Source: Rhodospirillales bacterium
GTDB taxonomy: Bacteria; Pseudomonadota; Alphaproteobacteria; Rhodospirillales; UBA2165
Direction of reading: 5' to 3'
Assembly (NCBI GenBank): GCA_028823885.1
Contig: JAPPFK010000017.1
Location: 1-39,606 of the forward strand
DNA length: 39,606 nt
Shown: positions 22,892 to 32,733 of the stretch, piece after piece
Position numbering within the stretch: the first letter of the stretch is position 1
Layout: every line of letters begins with the position of its first letter
Position numbers and translations under genes: made by a program
The notes under the pieces: generated by a model
What the model was told of the DNA's origin: nothing
Database searches by the model: none
The model's input: the letters and a program-made list of their open reading frames with translations, nothing else

Positions 22892-24155
22892 GATCGCTTT
22901 TCAGGAGCCGTTCGATCTCCGCCGAGACCGCCTCGACGACATTGGATTGGGCGTCGGCATAGGACCGGCCGTTTCGGGCAAGTTCGGCGCGGCGGGAATG
23001 ATCCTTGAGGAGCGTGTCGACCGCGCGCCTCAGTTCTTCCTCGTCCTTCACCTGCACCGCGCCGTCGGTGGCGGCGAGATGATCGGCCATGTCCTGGAAA
23101 TTTGCCATGTGGGGGCCGTGGAGGACCGGCCGGTCCAACTTGAGCGGCTCCAGGGGGTTTTGGCCGCCGAAGGGCACCAGCGACTTGCCCATGAAGACCA
23201 CATCGGCGAGCCGGAAGAACAACCCGAGTTCACCCATCGTGTCGGCGATATAAATGCCGGTCTCCGCCTCGGGGAGCTCGCCTTTCGAACGAAGCCGCAA
23301 CTGCGCCGAGCCGTTGGCGAGGGATGCCAGGATGCCGGGACCGCGGTGCGCGTGGCGGGGCGCGATGATGGTGAGGAGCCCCGGGTGCTCGTTCCTCAGC
23401 GCGCGGTGAACGGCGGCGGCGATTTTCTCCTCTCCTTCATGGGTGCTGGCGGCGATCCAAACGGGCCGGCCGGCGGTCCTGGCCGCCAGGTCCGAAAGCG
23501 CCGCCTCGTCGGCGGCCAGCGGCGGGCTGGCAAATTTCAAATTGCCGACGCACTTGTAGGCGGTCGCGCCCAAGTCCCTCAGCCGTGCCGCATCGCCATC
23601 GGTTTGCCCGAGACACATGTCGAAGCGCCTGAGCAGGCCGCGCAACAGGCCGGGCGCCCGCTGCCACCCGCGGTAGGATCGGGGGGATATTCGGCCGTTG
23701 ATGAGAATCATCGGAATGCCGCGGCGTTGGGTCTCATCGATCAGATTGGGCCAAAATTCGCTTTCGGCCCACAGCGCGATTTCGGGTTGCCAGTGGTCGA
23801 GGAACGACCGGACGGCGCCCGGCCGGTCGACGGGCACGTATTGGTGGATCGCCCGGGGCGGGAGCCGGCCCTCGATCATCCGCGCCGAGGACACCGTTCC
23901 CGTCGTAAAAAGCAAATGAACATCCGGATGGGTGTGCAGAAGGTGTCCGATCAACGGCAGCATGGACTGGGCTTCGCCGACACTGGCCGCATGAAGCCAA
24001 AACACCCGGCCCTCCGGCCTCGGCGCCCCCGGCGTTCCGAGCCGTTCGCCAAACCGGACCGGGTCCTCCTTGCCCTGGCGTCTGCGGCGCGCCAGATAGA
24101 TCCCGATCACCGGACCCAGGATGGTGGTCAGCAGCCTGTAGAGCGGCAGCATCAT
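22872..24155 (-). CDS. waaA: 3-deoxy-D-manno-octulosonic acid transferase
   Basis: About 427 residues. WaaA (KdtA) transfers Kdo from CMP-Kdo to lipid IVA. An N-terminal membrane anchor (LPLYRLLTTILGPVIGIYLA) precedes the GT-B fold. HAASVGEAQSM, WAESEFWPN, INGRISPRSYRGW, STHEGEE, PRHAHRGP and GGQNPLEPL are the expected signatures. ATG 24155 overlaps the DUF374 stop as ATGATG; longer frames run into that gene. Whether it is mono- or bifunctional cannot be told. Confidence 0.95.
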   Translation of the reverse strand: MMLPLYRLLTTILGPVIGIYLARRRRQGKEDPVRFGERLGTPGAPRPEGRVFWLHAASVGEAQSMLPLIGHLLHTHPDVHLLFTTGTVSSARMIEGRLPPRAIHQYVPVDRPGAVRSFLDHWQPEIALWAESEFWPNLIDETQRRGIPMILINGRISPRSYRGWQRAPGLLRGLLRRFDMCLGQTDGDAARLRDLGATAYKCVGNLKFASPPLAADEAALSDLAARTAGRPVWIAASTHEGEEKIAAAVHRALRNEHPGLLTIIAPRHAHRGPGILASLANGSAQLRLRSKGELPEAETGIYIADTMGELGLFFRLADVVFMGKSLVPFGGQNPLEPLKLDRPVLHGPHMANFQDMADHLAATDGAVQVKDEEELRRAVDTLLKDHSRRAELARNGRSYADAQSNVVEAVSAEIERLLKSDHGASHT

Positions 24156-24877
24156 GGTGCCGCCTCGACGGCCGCGGGCGCCGGTTCCATGGGCGCCTGG
24201 CCGCAATCCCGGTCGGCCGCCTCGGTGAGGGCGTTCATCGCGTTTTCGAGCTGAAGCCGGGCGGCCTCGAGCCTGTCGTCATCCGCATCTTTCGGAACCT
24301 CGATCGGGGTGCCCCAGCGGATGATGCCGCGGCCGAAGGGAAACGGCACGATAAACCGGTCCCAGCTGTTCAGCGCCCGCCGGGAGGAACTGGAGAATGT
24401 CAGGGGCAAAATGGGCGCCCCCGACAGCCGCGCCAGGACGACGGCGCCGATGCTCGCCCGCATCCGCGGGCCCGCCGGCCCATCGGGGGTCATGCCGACG
24501 GTTCCGCCGTCTCGGAGGATTTTCACCAGCTGCCGGAGCGCGGCAGTGCCGCCGCGCGTCGACGATCCATAGGCGCACTTGATGCCGAAATGGGCCCCTA
24601 TTTCCGCACCCAGCCGGCCATCCGGATGATCGGACAGGAGCATATGAAAGGGTTTCGGGCGCTTCCAGGTCAGCGGCATCATGAGCAACCGGCCGTGCCA
24701 GAAACAGACGATGAACGGCCGATCCTGATCCCAAAATCGCTGAACCGTCTCAAATCCTTCGACCCGCCACCTTCCCGTGATCCACACCAGCCGCAGGTAC
24801 TGGGCACCCAGGAAACACGCGGCCGCGCGTACGGCTGGAGAGCGGGAGATCGCTTTGATGAATCCGGGCGTCGCCAT
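24152..24877 (-). CDS. DUF374 lysophospholipid acyltransferase-like protein
   Basis: 241 residues of the DUF374 branch of LPLAT-like proteins, commonly found beside waaA. Seen: FWHGRLLMMPL (52-62 region), SDHPDGRLGAEIGAHFGIKC, TVGMTPDGPAGPRM and APILPLTFSSSSRRALNSWD. It probably acylates a lipid or acts in lipid A maturation; no activity can be assigned here. It lies 9 nt after msbA and overlaps waaA by 4 nt. Confidence 0.85.
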   Translation of the reverse strand: MATPGFIKAISRSPAVRAAACFLGAQYLRLVWITGRWRVEGFETVQRFWDQDRPFIVCFWHGRLLMMPLTWKRPKPFHMLLSDHPDGRLGAEIGAHFGIKCAYGSSTRGGTAALRQLVKILRDGGTVGMTPDGPAGPRMRASIGAVVLARLSGAPILPLTFSSSSRRALNSWDRFIVPFPFGRGIIRWGTPIEVPKDADDDRLEAARLQLENAMNALTEAADRDCGQAPMEPAPAAVEAAP

Positions 24878-24886
24878 GGATGCGGC

Positions 24887-26704
24887 CTACTCTCCCGCGG
24901 CGGCGACCGCATGATCCGGCAAGAGGTCGCCTTCCTGATCGGCGAACTGGAGCGCGTAAAGCTTGGCGTATATTCCCCCGCGGGCAAGCAATTCGGCGTG
25001 GTTTCCGCTTTCGGCCAGTTTGCCCCTGTCGACGACGTGGATGAGGTCCGCGTCCATGACCGTGGAAAGGCGATGGGCGATGACAAGCGTGGTCCGGCCC
25101 TGCATGAGAACCCGAAGCGCCGCCTGAACCTGACGTTCAGATTCCGTGTCGAGCGCCGACGTCGCCTCGTCGAGCAGCAGGATCGGCGCGTCCTTGAGCA
25201 TGGCCCGGGCAATGGCGATGCGCTGGCGCTGTCCGCCCGAAAGGTGCGCGCCCATCTCGCCGACCAGCGTGTCGTAGCCCTGCGGCAGTTCGCGGATGAA
25301 GGCGTCGGCGGCCGCGTCGCGGGCGGCCTGAATTATCTCGTCCTCGGAGGCGCTTTGGCGGCCGTAGGCGATGTTCGCCCTGATCGTGTCGTCGAACAGG
25401 GTGATCTCCTGGCTGACCAGGGCGACGGCGCCGCGCAAGCTGTCGAAGGTCAGCCCTCGAACGTCGTGACCGTCGATGGAGACGGCGCCCGCATCGGCGT
25501 CATGGAACCTGGGGATGAGATTGAGGATGGTGGACTTCCCGGCGCCCGACGGCCCGACCAAGGCCACCGTCTTGCCGGCGGGAACATCGAGGCTCATGCC
25601 CATCAGGGCCGGCCGGTCCTCCCGGTAGGAGAACCGCACATTATCGAACCGGACACCGCCGCCCCGCACTTCGAGCGGTTTGGCGTCCGGCGCCTCCGTG
25701 ATTTCCGGTTCCCGGTCGAGCAGCGCGAACAGCCGCTGCGCGCCCGCCAAGCCTTCCTGAAGGCTGGCGTTGAGATTGGCGAGCCGTTTCAGCGGCTCGT
25801 AGGCCATCAATAGCGCGGTGATGAAGGAGAAGAACGAACCGGCATCCATGGTGCCGCCGATCACCCGGAAGCCGCCGTAGAAGATCACCAGGGCCACCGC
25901 GATCCCGCCCAGGGTTTCCATGATCGGGCTCGCCATGGCGCGGATCCGCGCGGACTTGAATGCCAGCCGGAAGATGCGCTCCGCGACGTTGCCGACCCGG
26001 CCTTTTTCGTATTCCTCCATGGAATAGGCTTTGACGACCCGTGCGCCCTGAAAGGTCTGGTTGAGGATCGTCGTCAACTCGCCCATCTCTGCCTGGGTGT
26101 TGACGGTTACCTTGCGGATGCGTTTGCCGAGCCGCGCGATGGCGAATACCGCCGGCGGGAAGACGATGAAGGAAATGATGGCCAGTTGCCAATCCTGGAT
26201 AAACATCACCGCGACCAGGCCGATCAAGGACAGGCTATCCTTTCCGAAGCCGGTGAGCGCGTTGGTGACCGCCGAGCGCATCATGTTGATGTCGACGGTG
26301 AAGCGGGAGATCAGCCCGCCGGCGGCCTCGTTCTGGAAGAACGCCAGCTCCATCCGGGTGAGATGAGCATAAAGCTTATGCTGGGCGTCGGTGATGATCC
26401 GCTGCCCGACAAATGCCATGAGCGCGGATTGGGCATAGTTGGCGACGCCCTTGATCAGGAATGTCACCAGCACCGCGCCGCCAATCAGTAGAAGCAAATC
26501 CTCCCGCTTTTCGATGAAGATGCGGTTGACCACCGGGTCCATCAGCCAGGCGCTTAGGCCCACCATGGCGGCGACGATCGCCATCGCGATCAACGCGACG
26601 ACAATCCAACCCGCATAGGGGCGGACATGCTCTTTCACCAGCCGGCCGACCAGACCGGCGGTCGAGGTATCCTGCGGCGACGTCACTGTTTCGCTCAGAG
26701 CCAC
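24887..26704 (-). CDS. msbA: ABC transporter, MsbA-type lipid A exporter
   Basis: 605 residues, a half-transporter with fused membrane and ATPase domains. Six membrane helices lie in about 30-330. The nucleotide-binding domain has Walker A GPSGAGKS (384-391), signature LSGGQ (488-492), Walker B ILLLDE (508-513) and the H-loop IAHRLS. Position at the head of the DUF374-waaA-lpxK-lpxL run makes flipping of core-lipid A the most likely job, although the wider group also includes drug exporters. The start is GTG 26704, with only a weak ribosome site. The 96 nt to pmbA show nothing clear. Confidence 0.9.
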   Translation of the reverse strand: MALSETVTSPQDTSTAGLVGRLVKEHVRPYAGWIVVALIAMAIVAAMVGLSAWLMDPVVNRIFIEKREDLLLLIGGAVLVTFLIKGVANYAQSALMAFVGQRIITDAQHKLYAHLTRMELAFFQNEAAGGLISRFTVDINMMRSAVTNALTGFGKDSLSLIGLVAVMFIQDWQLAIISFIVFPPAVFAIARLGKRIRKVTVNTQAEMGELTTILNQTFQGARVVKAYSMEEYEKGRVGNVAERIFRLAFKSARIRAMASPIMETLGGIAVALVIFYGGFRVIGGTMDAGSFFSFITALLMAYEPLKRLANLNASLQEGLAGAQRLFALLDREPEITEAPDAKPLEVRGGGVRFDNVRFSYREDRPALMGMSLDVPAGKTVALVGPSGAGKSTILNLIPRFHDADAGAVSIDGHDVRGLTFDSLRGAVALVSQEITLFDDTIRANIAYGRQSASEDEIIQAARDAAADAFIRELPQGYDTLVGEMGAHLSGGQRQRIAIARAMLKDAPILLLDEATSALDTESERQVQAALRVLMQGRTTLVIAHRLSTVMDADLIHVVDRGKLAESGNHAELLARGGIYAKLYALQFADQEGDLLPDHAVAAAGE

Positions 26705-26800
26705 GAATCCGAGATGGTGATTGAAGGCGCGGAGTTTATCACGGATGGACTCGTCAACCCAATAGCGCCTTTCGAATCAGCGGCTTGCGGGGCAATTCGG

Positions 26801-28144
26801 CTATTTGCCCGCAACCGTCATGCCGTCGATGCGGAGCGTCGGCGCATCGATCCCGTAGCGGAAGGTCAGGTCGTCCGCCGGGGTGAGCCGCCGGAACATG
26901 TCCTTCAGGTTGCCGGCGATGGTGATTTCGCTCACCGGGTAGGCGATTTCGCCGTTTTCGATCCAGTACCCGGCGGCGCCGCGGCTGTAATCGCCGGTGA
27001 GGCCATTGACCCCGAAACCGATCAGTTCGGTGGCGTAGAAGCCGCTCTTGATGTCGCTCATCAGCTCCGCCGGCGAGGCCCGGCCGGCTTCCAGATAGAG
27101 ATTGGTGGCGGATGGCGACGGCGGCCCGCCGGTGCCGCGGGACGCATGACCGGTGGTTTCCAGCCCCAACTGCCGGGATGACCGGAGATCGAGGAACCAG
27201 GTGGTGAGCACCCCGTTTTCGATCACCGCCCGGCGGGTGTTGGCGACGCCCTCGCCGTCGAAGGGCTTGGATCTCAGCCCCCGCTGCCGGTGCGGATCGT
27301 CGATGATGTTGATGCCCGTCCCGAACACCGCTTCTTCCATGCTGTCCTTCAAGAAACTTGTGTCACGGGCGATGGCGGAGCCGTTGACCGCCCGCGCCAG
27401 GTGCCCGACCATGGACCGCGAGATGCGGGGATCGAACATGATCGGGACCTCGGCTGTTTCGGCCTTGCGGGGATTGAGGCGCTTCACCGCCTTCTCGCCG
27501 GCGATGCGTCCCACCTCGGCCGGCGAGGTCAAATCCTCGGCATAGACGGCGCCTGAATAGTCGTAGTCGCGCTCCATCCCCGTGCCTTCGCCGGCCAGTA
27601 CCGATGCGCTCACCGAGAAATGGGTGCCCGAATAAGCCCGGGCGAATCCGTTGGAGGCGGCGACGGCGATGGCCGCGCGGCCCCAACCGGCTTCGGCGCC
27701 CTCCGAGTTGGTGACGCCCTCGACCGCCCGCGCCGCCTCTTCCGCTTCGCTCGCCCAGCCGACCAGGGTCTCGGTGGCCGGTTCCCCGGGGTCGGCCATG
27801 TCGAGGTCCGGCGAATCCGCCGCCAATTGACCGGGATCGGCCAAGCCGCAAAAGGGATCCTCGGGCACGTTCCTGGCCATGGCGACGGCGCGCACCGCCA
27901 GCTCGTCCAGCGCTTCCGCGCTCATGTCGGAAGACGACACGATGGCCTGGCGCTTGCCGGCGAACACCCGAAGCCCGATATCGGCGTTTTCGGAGCGCTC
28001 CAGCTTTTCCGGATTGCCGAGCCGCTGGGCGACGGACAGCGAGATGCTCTCGACATGGACGGCATCCGCCGCATCGGCGCCTTCGGCCCTGGCCTTGTCG
28101 ATCAGATCGCTGAGCTTGTTCAGGTGGTCGGCGGGATCGGCCAT
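26801..28144 (-). CDS. pmbA: PmbA/TldE-type metallopeptidase subunit
   Basis: 447 residues. PmbA (TldE) pairs with TldD in a heterodimeric protease that matures modified peptides and clears antitoxins; TldE is the non-catalytic partner and TldD is not in this window. Signatures: NADIGLRVFAGKRQAIVSSS, RDYDYSGA, VPIMFDPRISRSMVGHLA, KPFDGEGVANTRRAVIENGV and YSRGAAGYWIENGEIAYPVS. It is 20 nt downstream of ubiD on the same strand, a frequent pairing with the lipid A genes in alphaproteobacteria. Confidence 0.95.
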   Translation of the reverse strand: MADPADHLNKLSDLIDKARAEGADAADAVHVESISLSVAQRLGNPEKLERSENADIGLRVFAGKRQAIVSSSDMSAEALDELAVRAVAMARNVPEDPFCGLADPGQLAADSPDLDMADPGEPATETLVGWASEAEEAARAVEGVTNSEGAEAGWGRAAIAVAASNGFARAYSGTHFSVSASVLAGEGTGMERDYDYSGAVYAEDLTSPAEVGRIAGEKAVKRLNPRKAETAEVPIMFDPRISRSMVGHLARAVNGSAIARDTSFLKDSMEEAVFGTGINIIDDPHRQRGLRSKPFDGEGVANTRRAVIENGVLTTWFLDLRSSRQLGLETTGHASRGTGGPPSPSATNLYLEAGRASPAELMSDIKSGFYATELIGFGVNGLTGDYSRGAAGYWIENGEIAYPVSEITIAGNLKDMFRRLTPADDLTFRYGIDAPTLRIDGMTVAGK

Positions 28145-28164
28145 TCCTCGTTTCCCGGTTCAGA

Positions 28165-29667
28165 CTACTTCCAAATGGGTTTGCCGCTGCCCGGCAGGCC
28201 CAGCGTGTCCCACATCTCGGACACCCGATCAATCACCTCGTCGGACATGCGGATTTTTTGGCCCCACTCCCGGCCGGTCTCGGGCGGCCATTTGTCGGTG
28301 GCGTCGAGCCCCATCTTGCCGCCAAGGCCGGAGACCGGCGAGGCGAAGTCGAGATAATCGATGGGGGTCTGGTCGATGAGGGTGACGTCGCGCACCGGGT
28401 CCATGCGGGTGGAGATCGCCCAGATCACGTCCTGCCAGTCCCGGGCGTCGATATCGTCATCCACCACGATCACCATCTTGGTGTACAGGAACTGCCGCAG
28501 GTAGGACCAGACGGCCATCATCACCCGCTTGGCGTGGCCCGGATAGGCCTTCCTGATGGAGACGACGGCGACCCGATAGGAGCACCCCTCGGGGGGCAGC
28601 CAGAAATCGGTGATTTCCGGGAACTGCTGAATCAGCAGCGGGATGAACAGCTCGTTCAGCGCTTCGCCGAGGACGCTCGGCTCATCCGGCGGCCGGCCGG
28701 TGTAGGTCGAGAGATAGATCGGGTCCCGGCGCATGGTGACGGCCGAGATCCTGAATACCGGAAATTTCTCGACCGCGTTGTAGTAGCCCGTGTGATCGCC
28801 GTAGGGCCCCTCGTCGCCGTACTCGGTGAGCGAGACGTGACCTTCGAGAACGATCTCGGCTTCCGCCGGGACCTTGAGGGGCACCGTCTTGCAGTTCACC
28901 AGTTCGGCCTTCTCGTTCCGGAGCAGCCCGGCGAACTGGTATTCGGACAAGGTGTCCGGCACCGGGGCGACGGCGGCGAGGATGGTGCCCGGATCGGCGC
29001 CGATCACCGCGGCGGCCGGAATTTCGGTCCCGCCTTCCGCCTCGGCGTGGTGCTGGGCGCCGCCCCGATGTTTGAGCCACCGCATCAGCGTGGTGTCCTT
29101 GCCGGTCACCTGCAGGCGGTAGACGCCCAGATTGAAATCATCGTCGCGCTCGGAGCCGGGCGCCCGGGTGACGACCAGCGGCCAGGTGATCAGGGGCGCG
29201 GGCTCGCCGGGCCAGCAGCTTTGGATGGGCAGCTCGCCGAGGTCGATGTCGCCGCCCTGCAGGACCACCTCCTGACAGGGGCCGTTCGATACCGTCTTGG
29301 GCTTCATGGCCATGGCGGTCTTCAACAGGGGCAGCATGCCGACGGCCTCGCGCCAGCCGCCGGGGGGCTCGGGCTGGCGCAGGAAGGCCAGGGTTTCACC
29401 GAACGCGCGCAGGTTCTCGGGCTCCCGGCCCATGCCCCAGGCGACCCGCTCGACGGTGCCGAACAGATTGGCGAGCACCGGCATGGGGTATTTCCCGCCG
29501 CCCGCGTCGATGACATTCTCGAACAGCACGGCGGGCCCGCCCTCGGCCATCAGGCGGGTCTGGATTTCAGTGATTTCGAGCGCCGGCGACACGGGCGCGG
29601 AAATCCGGTTCAGCCGGCCCTCCTGCTCGAGACGGGCGATGAAATCCCTGAGGCTCTTGTAAGCCAT
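28165..29667 (-). CDS. ubiD: UbiD family decarboxylase
   Basis: 500 residues, the usual length of 4-hydroxy-3-polyprenylbenzoate decarboxylase of ubiquinone synthesis, which uses prenylated FMN made by UbiX (not in this window). Seen: [19 protein letters not shown], the HRGGAQHH segment that binds the cofactor, [13 protein letters not shown] with the acidic catalytic region, and [20 protein letters not shown] near the C terminus. ATG 29667 gives the conserved [10 protein letters not shown] start; open sequence further upstream is not family-like. Catabolic UbiD relatives exist, but length and neighbours favour the ubiquinone role. Confidence 0.9.
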   Translation of the reverse strand: MAYKSLRDFIARLEQEGRLNRISAPVSPALEITEIQTRLMAEGGPAVLFENVIDAGGGKYPMPVLANLFGTVERVAWGMGREPENLRAFGETLAFLRQPEPPGGWREAVGMLPLLKTAMAMKPKTVSNGPCQEVVLQGGDIDLGELPIQSCWPGEPAPLITWPLVVTRAPGSERDDDFNLGVYRLQVTGKDTTLMRWLKHRGGAQHHAEAEGGTEIPAAAVIGADPGTILAAVAPVPDTLSEYQFAGLLRNEKAELVNCKTVPLKVPAEAEIVLEGHVSLTEYGDEGPYGDHTGYYNAVEKFPVFRISAVTMRRDPIYLSTYTGRPPDEPSVLGEALNELFIPLLIQQFPEITDFWLPPEGCSYRVAVVSIRKAYPGHAKRVMMAVWSYLRQFLYTKMVIVVDDDIDARDWQDVIWAISTRMDPVRDVTLIDQTPIDYLDFASPVSGLGGKMGLDATDKWPPETGREWGQKIRMSDEVIDRVSEMWDTLGLPGSGKPIWK

Positions 29668-29761
29668 GTACGTTTCCCCGGTTGCCGGCCGGACTCGCTG
29701 CCCGCCGGCGGAGCCAACCACACTTGAAGCCGAGCCTTTGGTCAAGGCAAACGTCCGGTTT

Positions 29762-29786
29762 CCCGCCGGATTGTGCACCCGGCGGG
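29762..29786. promoter_or_regulatory. Hairpin in the divergent ubiD / acyl-CoA dehydrogenase spacer
   Basis: CCCGCCGG (29762-29769) and CCGGCGGG (29779-29786) pair perfectly over a 9-nt loop, in a 250-nt spacer between two divergent genes. No T-run follows. It may be a regulator site or simply a stable GC hairpin. The rest of the spacer shows no convincing promoter. Confidence 0.25.
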
Positions 29787-29917
29787 TGGAGGGCGGGGAA
29801 TATGTCCGAGGGTCCAATGGTTTACCCTTGGGGCGCCGAAAGGGTGCGCTTATTGAAGTCGCGAGCTTTCGCCGATACCCTGAATGCGGTCAAAAAGGCC
29901 AGTGGTCGGACCCGCGC

Positions 29918-31063
29918 ATGAACTTCGAAATTCCCCGCACCCTCTACGCCGAAGAGCACGAAATTTTCCGGTCCAGCGTTGCCCGGTTCCTCGAGGAAGA
30001 GGTGCTGCCCGACTACGCGTCGTGGGAAGAGGCGGGGCGGACGCCGCCGGAAATCTGGCGCCGGGCCGGCGAGCTGGGACTGCTCGGCACCTCGATCCCC
30101 GAGGCCTACGGCGGCATGGGCGGCGATTTCCTATATGACGCCATCGTCATCGAGGAATTGGGCCGCTATTCGGTGGCCGCGCCTGCGTGGGACATGCACG
30201 CCTACATCATCGCGCCCTTTTTGATCGATCACGGCACCGAGGCGCAGAAGCGGGACTGGCTGCCCAGGATGGCGTCGGGCGAATTCATTTCGGCCATCGG
30301 CCTGACCGAGCCGGGCGGCGGCAGCGATTTGAAGGAACTCAAGACGACGGCCAGGCCCGGCGGCAACGGCTATGTCATCGACGGCGCCAAGACCTTCATC
30401 ACCAACGGCCACATCGCCAACCGCATCCTGCTGGCGGCCAAGACCGATCCGTCGCTGGGCGCCAAGGGGGTGTCCCTGTTCTGGGTCGACCTCGACGGCG
30501 ACGGGGTGTCCCGTGGCCGCAACCTGAAAAAGATCGGCAACAAGGCCCAGGATACCGCCGAGCTGTTTTTCGACGGCGTGAAGGTGCCGGCGGATGCGCG
30601 ATTGGGCAGCGAAAACGACGGTTGGCGTATTCTCATGGATGGGCTGGTCCGGGAGCGTCTGGTGGTCGCGGTGCGCTCCATGGTGCTGGCCGAGTCCGCC
30701 ATCGACCGGACCCTCGCCTATACCAAGGAGCGCAAGGCCTTCGGCCAGACCGTGTTCGACTTCCAGAACACCCAGTTCAAGCTGGCCGAGATGATTGCCG
30801 AGGTGGAGGCCGCCCGGCCGTTCGTCGACAAATGCATCGAGGGCCATGTGGCCCGGCGGGTGAGTCCGCAACTGGCGGCCAAGGCCAAGCTGGTCACCAC
30901 CGAATTGGCCGACCGGGTGCTGGACGATTGCCTGCAGCTCCACGGCGGGTATGGCTACATGTGGGAGTTCCCCATCGCGAGGGCCTGGGCGGACGCCCGG
31001 GTGCATCGAATCTACGCCGGCACCAACGAGGTGATGAAGTACATCATTTCCCGGGACCTGTAG
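29918..31063 (+). CDS. Acyl-CoA dehydrogenase, long-chain-like
   Basis: 381 residues. This FAD enzyme oxidises acyl-CoA to enoyl-CoA. Signatures: GLTEPGGGSDLKELKTTA, YTKERKAFGQTVFDFQNTQF, LQLHGGYGYMWEFPIARAWA and IYAGTNEVMKYI. The C-terminal half reads like LCAD. The position of the MCAD catalytic Glu (YEGT) is Ala here (YAGT), so the base is more likely the Glu in LVRERLVVA, as in LCAD and isovaleryl-CoA dehydrogenase. ATG 29918 gives the conserved start; open sequence upstream does not look coding. The CoA ligase starts 13 nt downstream, so the two probably form an operon. Confidence 0.9.
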   Translation: MNFEIPRTLYAEEHEIFRSSVARFLEEEVLPDYASWEEAGRTPPEIWRRAGELGLLGTSIPEAYGGMGGDFLYDAIVIEELGRYSVAAPAWDMHAYIIAPFLIDHGTEAQKRDWLPRMASGEFISAIGLTEPGGGSDLKELKTTARPGGNGYVIDGAKTFITNGHIANRILLAAKTDPSLGAKGVSLFWVDLDGDGVSRGRNLKKIGNKAQDTAELFFDGVKVPADARLGSENDGWRILMDGLVRERLVVAVRSMVLAESAIDRTLAYTKERKAFGQTVFDFQNTQFKLAEMIAEVEAARPFVDKCIEGHVARRVSPQLAAKAKLVTTELADRVLDDCLQLHGGYGYMWEFPIARAWADARVHRIYAGTNEVMKYIISRDL

Positions 31064-31076
31064 GCCGCGCGGCGCC

Positions 31077-32576
31077 GTGACCTCGCCGAATACCATCGCT
31101 CATGTGATCGCCGAGGCTTGCCGCGGCAAGGGAGACGGCGAATTTCTCGCCGATCCGTCGGAACGGCTTTCCGGCGGCGAAGCGGGGCGGGAGAGTTCGT
31201 CGTTCGCCGATGGGCTGCTGGCGCGCGGGCTGGCGCCGGGGGACCGGGTGGCGCTTCTCGCCGGCAGCTCGGTGCGTCAGGCCGTGGCCTTCTTCGGCTG
31301 TCTCCGGGCCGGGATCGTGCCCTGTTGCTTCCACGTCCGGGATACGCCCGAACGGCTCCGGCGCACGGCCGGGTTCATTGAGGCCAAGGCGGTCCTGTTC
31401 GACGGCGCTCACCGGGAACTCGCCGGACAAATCGCCGGGGACCGCGCGCCGATCTGTCTCGACGACGGTTCCCTGTATGAAGGGCAGCCGCCCGGCCTGC
31501 CCGACCGGTCGCCGGATGATCCGGCGTTGGTCCTGATGTCGTCCGGCACCACCGGGGCGCCCAAATGCGTGATGCACACCCAGCGGACGCTCGCGGTCAC
31601 CGCGGCCCAGGGACAGCACATCTATGGCGTCTCGTCCCCCGAAGACAGTGCCATCGTCGTCATGGCGCCGTCCTTCGCGGCGTGGATTCACACGGTGTTG
31701 CCGTTCGTCCGGATGCGGGGGCGGCTCTATTTCGACGGCCGGTTCGAGCCCCGCCGGTTCCTGGGCGCGCTGGCCCGCGAGAAGATCACCGTCGCGGCCC
31801 TGGTGCCCACCGCCTGGCGGATGGTGCTCGCCGGGAACCCCGAGGCGTTCGATCTGTCGCCGCTGCGAACCGCGTTTTATTCCGGCGAGCCCGGCTCCGC
31901 GTCCCTGGTCGAGGAACTGGCCCGTAACATTTGCCCCAACGTGATGACCGCCTATCTCGCTTCGGAGGGCGGCAACGGCGCGGGGGTGGCCGCCGGCATG
32001 GATATCTTGGCGGAGACGCCATCGGCGGCCGGCCGGCCGGTGCCGGGGGCGGCGCTTCGCATCGTTTCTCCGGAAGGCGGCGCCGGCCGGGAGCTGCCGG
32101 CGGGGGAGCCGGGAGAGATTTGCATCCGGGGCGGCTCGGTGGCGGCCGGCTATCTTGATGATCCGGCACTGACGCAGGCGAAATTCGCCGGCGGCTGGTG
32201 GCGGAGCGGCGACCTGGGCGTCGTCGACGATGCGGGCGTGCTCTCCGTCCGGGGCCGGCTGGACAACCGGATCAATACCGGCGGGGTAAAGGTCGGCGCC
32301 GAGGAAATCGAGGCGGCGTTGATGCGCCACCCGCTGATCCGCCTCGCCGGCGTCGTCGGCGAGCCCGACCCGCAATGGGGGGAGCGCATAGAGGCACATG
32401 TGGTTCTGGCGGCGGATTGCGGCGAAGAAACGCTTCTCCGGGAGATCGAAGCGGACGGATTTCTGCCCCGGCACCTGTTGCCCAAGGCCATCCATATACG
32501 CGCCGACCTGCCGACGGGACCGACCGGCAAACTCTATCGCCGGGGGCTCAAATCGGGCGCGGAATCCGAGGCCTGA
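31077..32576 (+). CDS. AMP-dependent acyl-CoA synthetase / CoA ligase
   Basis: 499 residues of the ANL superfamily, making acyl-CoA from a carboxylic acid, ATP and CoA. The phosphate loop is LMSSGTTGAPKCV (about 153-165). YLASEGG is the A5 region, WRSGDLG A7, RLDNRINTGGVKVGAEEIE A8, and the A10 lysine is Lys485 in PTGPTGK. It starts with GTG 31077, 13 nt after the dehydrogenase, with a weak ribosome site. Together the pair could activate and oxidise one acid; the acid is unknown. It resembles cyclohexanecarboxylate/long-chain ligases only in general. Confidence 0.88.
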   Translation: MTSPNTIAHVIAEACRGKGDGEFLADPSERLSGGEAGRESSSFADGLLARGLAPGDRVALLAGSSVRQAVAFFGCLRAGIVPCCFHVRDTPERLRRTAGFIEAKAVLFDGAHRELAGQIAGDRAPICLDDGSLYEGQPPGLPDRSPDDPALVLMSSGTTGAPKCVMHTQRTLAVTAAQGQHIYGVSSPEDSAIVVMAPSFAAWIHTVLPFVRMRGRLYFDGRFEPRRFLGALAREKITVAALVPTAWRMVLAGNPEAFDLSPLRTAFYSGEPGSASLVEELARNICPNVMTAYLASEGGNGAGVAAGMDILAETPSAAGRPVPGAALRIVSPEGGAGRELPAGEPGEICIRGGSVAAGYLDDPALTQAKFAGGWWRSGDLGVVDDAGVLSVRGRLDNRINTGGVKVGAEEIEAALMRHPLIRLAGVVGEPDPQWGERIEAHVVLAADCGEETLLREIEADGFLPRHLLPKAIHIRADLPTGPTGKLYRRGLKSGAESEA

Positions 32577-32601
32577 ATCGCCCTGGTGCAGCGCAAAACG
32601 G

Positions 32602-32733
32602 TTATCCACCGGCAACGGGCCAAAAAAAATATACTTCTCCCCAGGTTCCACAGGGGTGTGGATAGAAAAGGGGTTGTTTGCCAAATCGACACCGCGCTAA
32701 CCTGAAGATGGATCAAGAAGCGACTGTGGATCG
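32602..32733. other. Cluster of DnaA-box-like sequences, possible replication-origin-like region
   Basis: In the 271-nt gene-free space 32577-32847 there are TTATCCACC (32602-32610), an inverted pair CCACA-GGGG-TGTGG (32648-32661) whose right arm reads TGTGGATAG (32657-32665), and TGTGGATCG (32725-32733). These are one to two mismatches from the DnaA consensus TTATCCACA. An A-rich run CAAAAAAAATATA lies at 32621-32633, and GATC occurs four times between 32711 and 32780. The layout recalls an oriC, but none of the usual alphaproteobacterial origin neighbours (such as hemE) are here, and the boxes are imperfect. Confidence 0.25.

Noticed and set aside
22878..24254. Long plus-strand open frame antisense to waaA
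   Set aside because: WaaA signatures are clear on the minus strand, and overlap with both neighbours fits the operon. The antisense product has no motif.
28258..29727. Long plus-strand open frame antisense to ubiD
   Set aside because: The UbiD protein on the minus strand is complete and conserved; the antisense peptide is unlike any family I recognise.
31044..32684. Long minus-strand open frame antisense to the CoA ligase
   Set aside because: It is an open-frame artefact of high GC. The plus strand carries all ANL-family motifs, and the antisense product has none.
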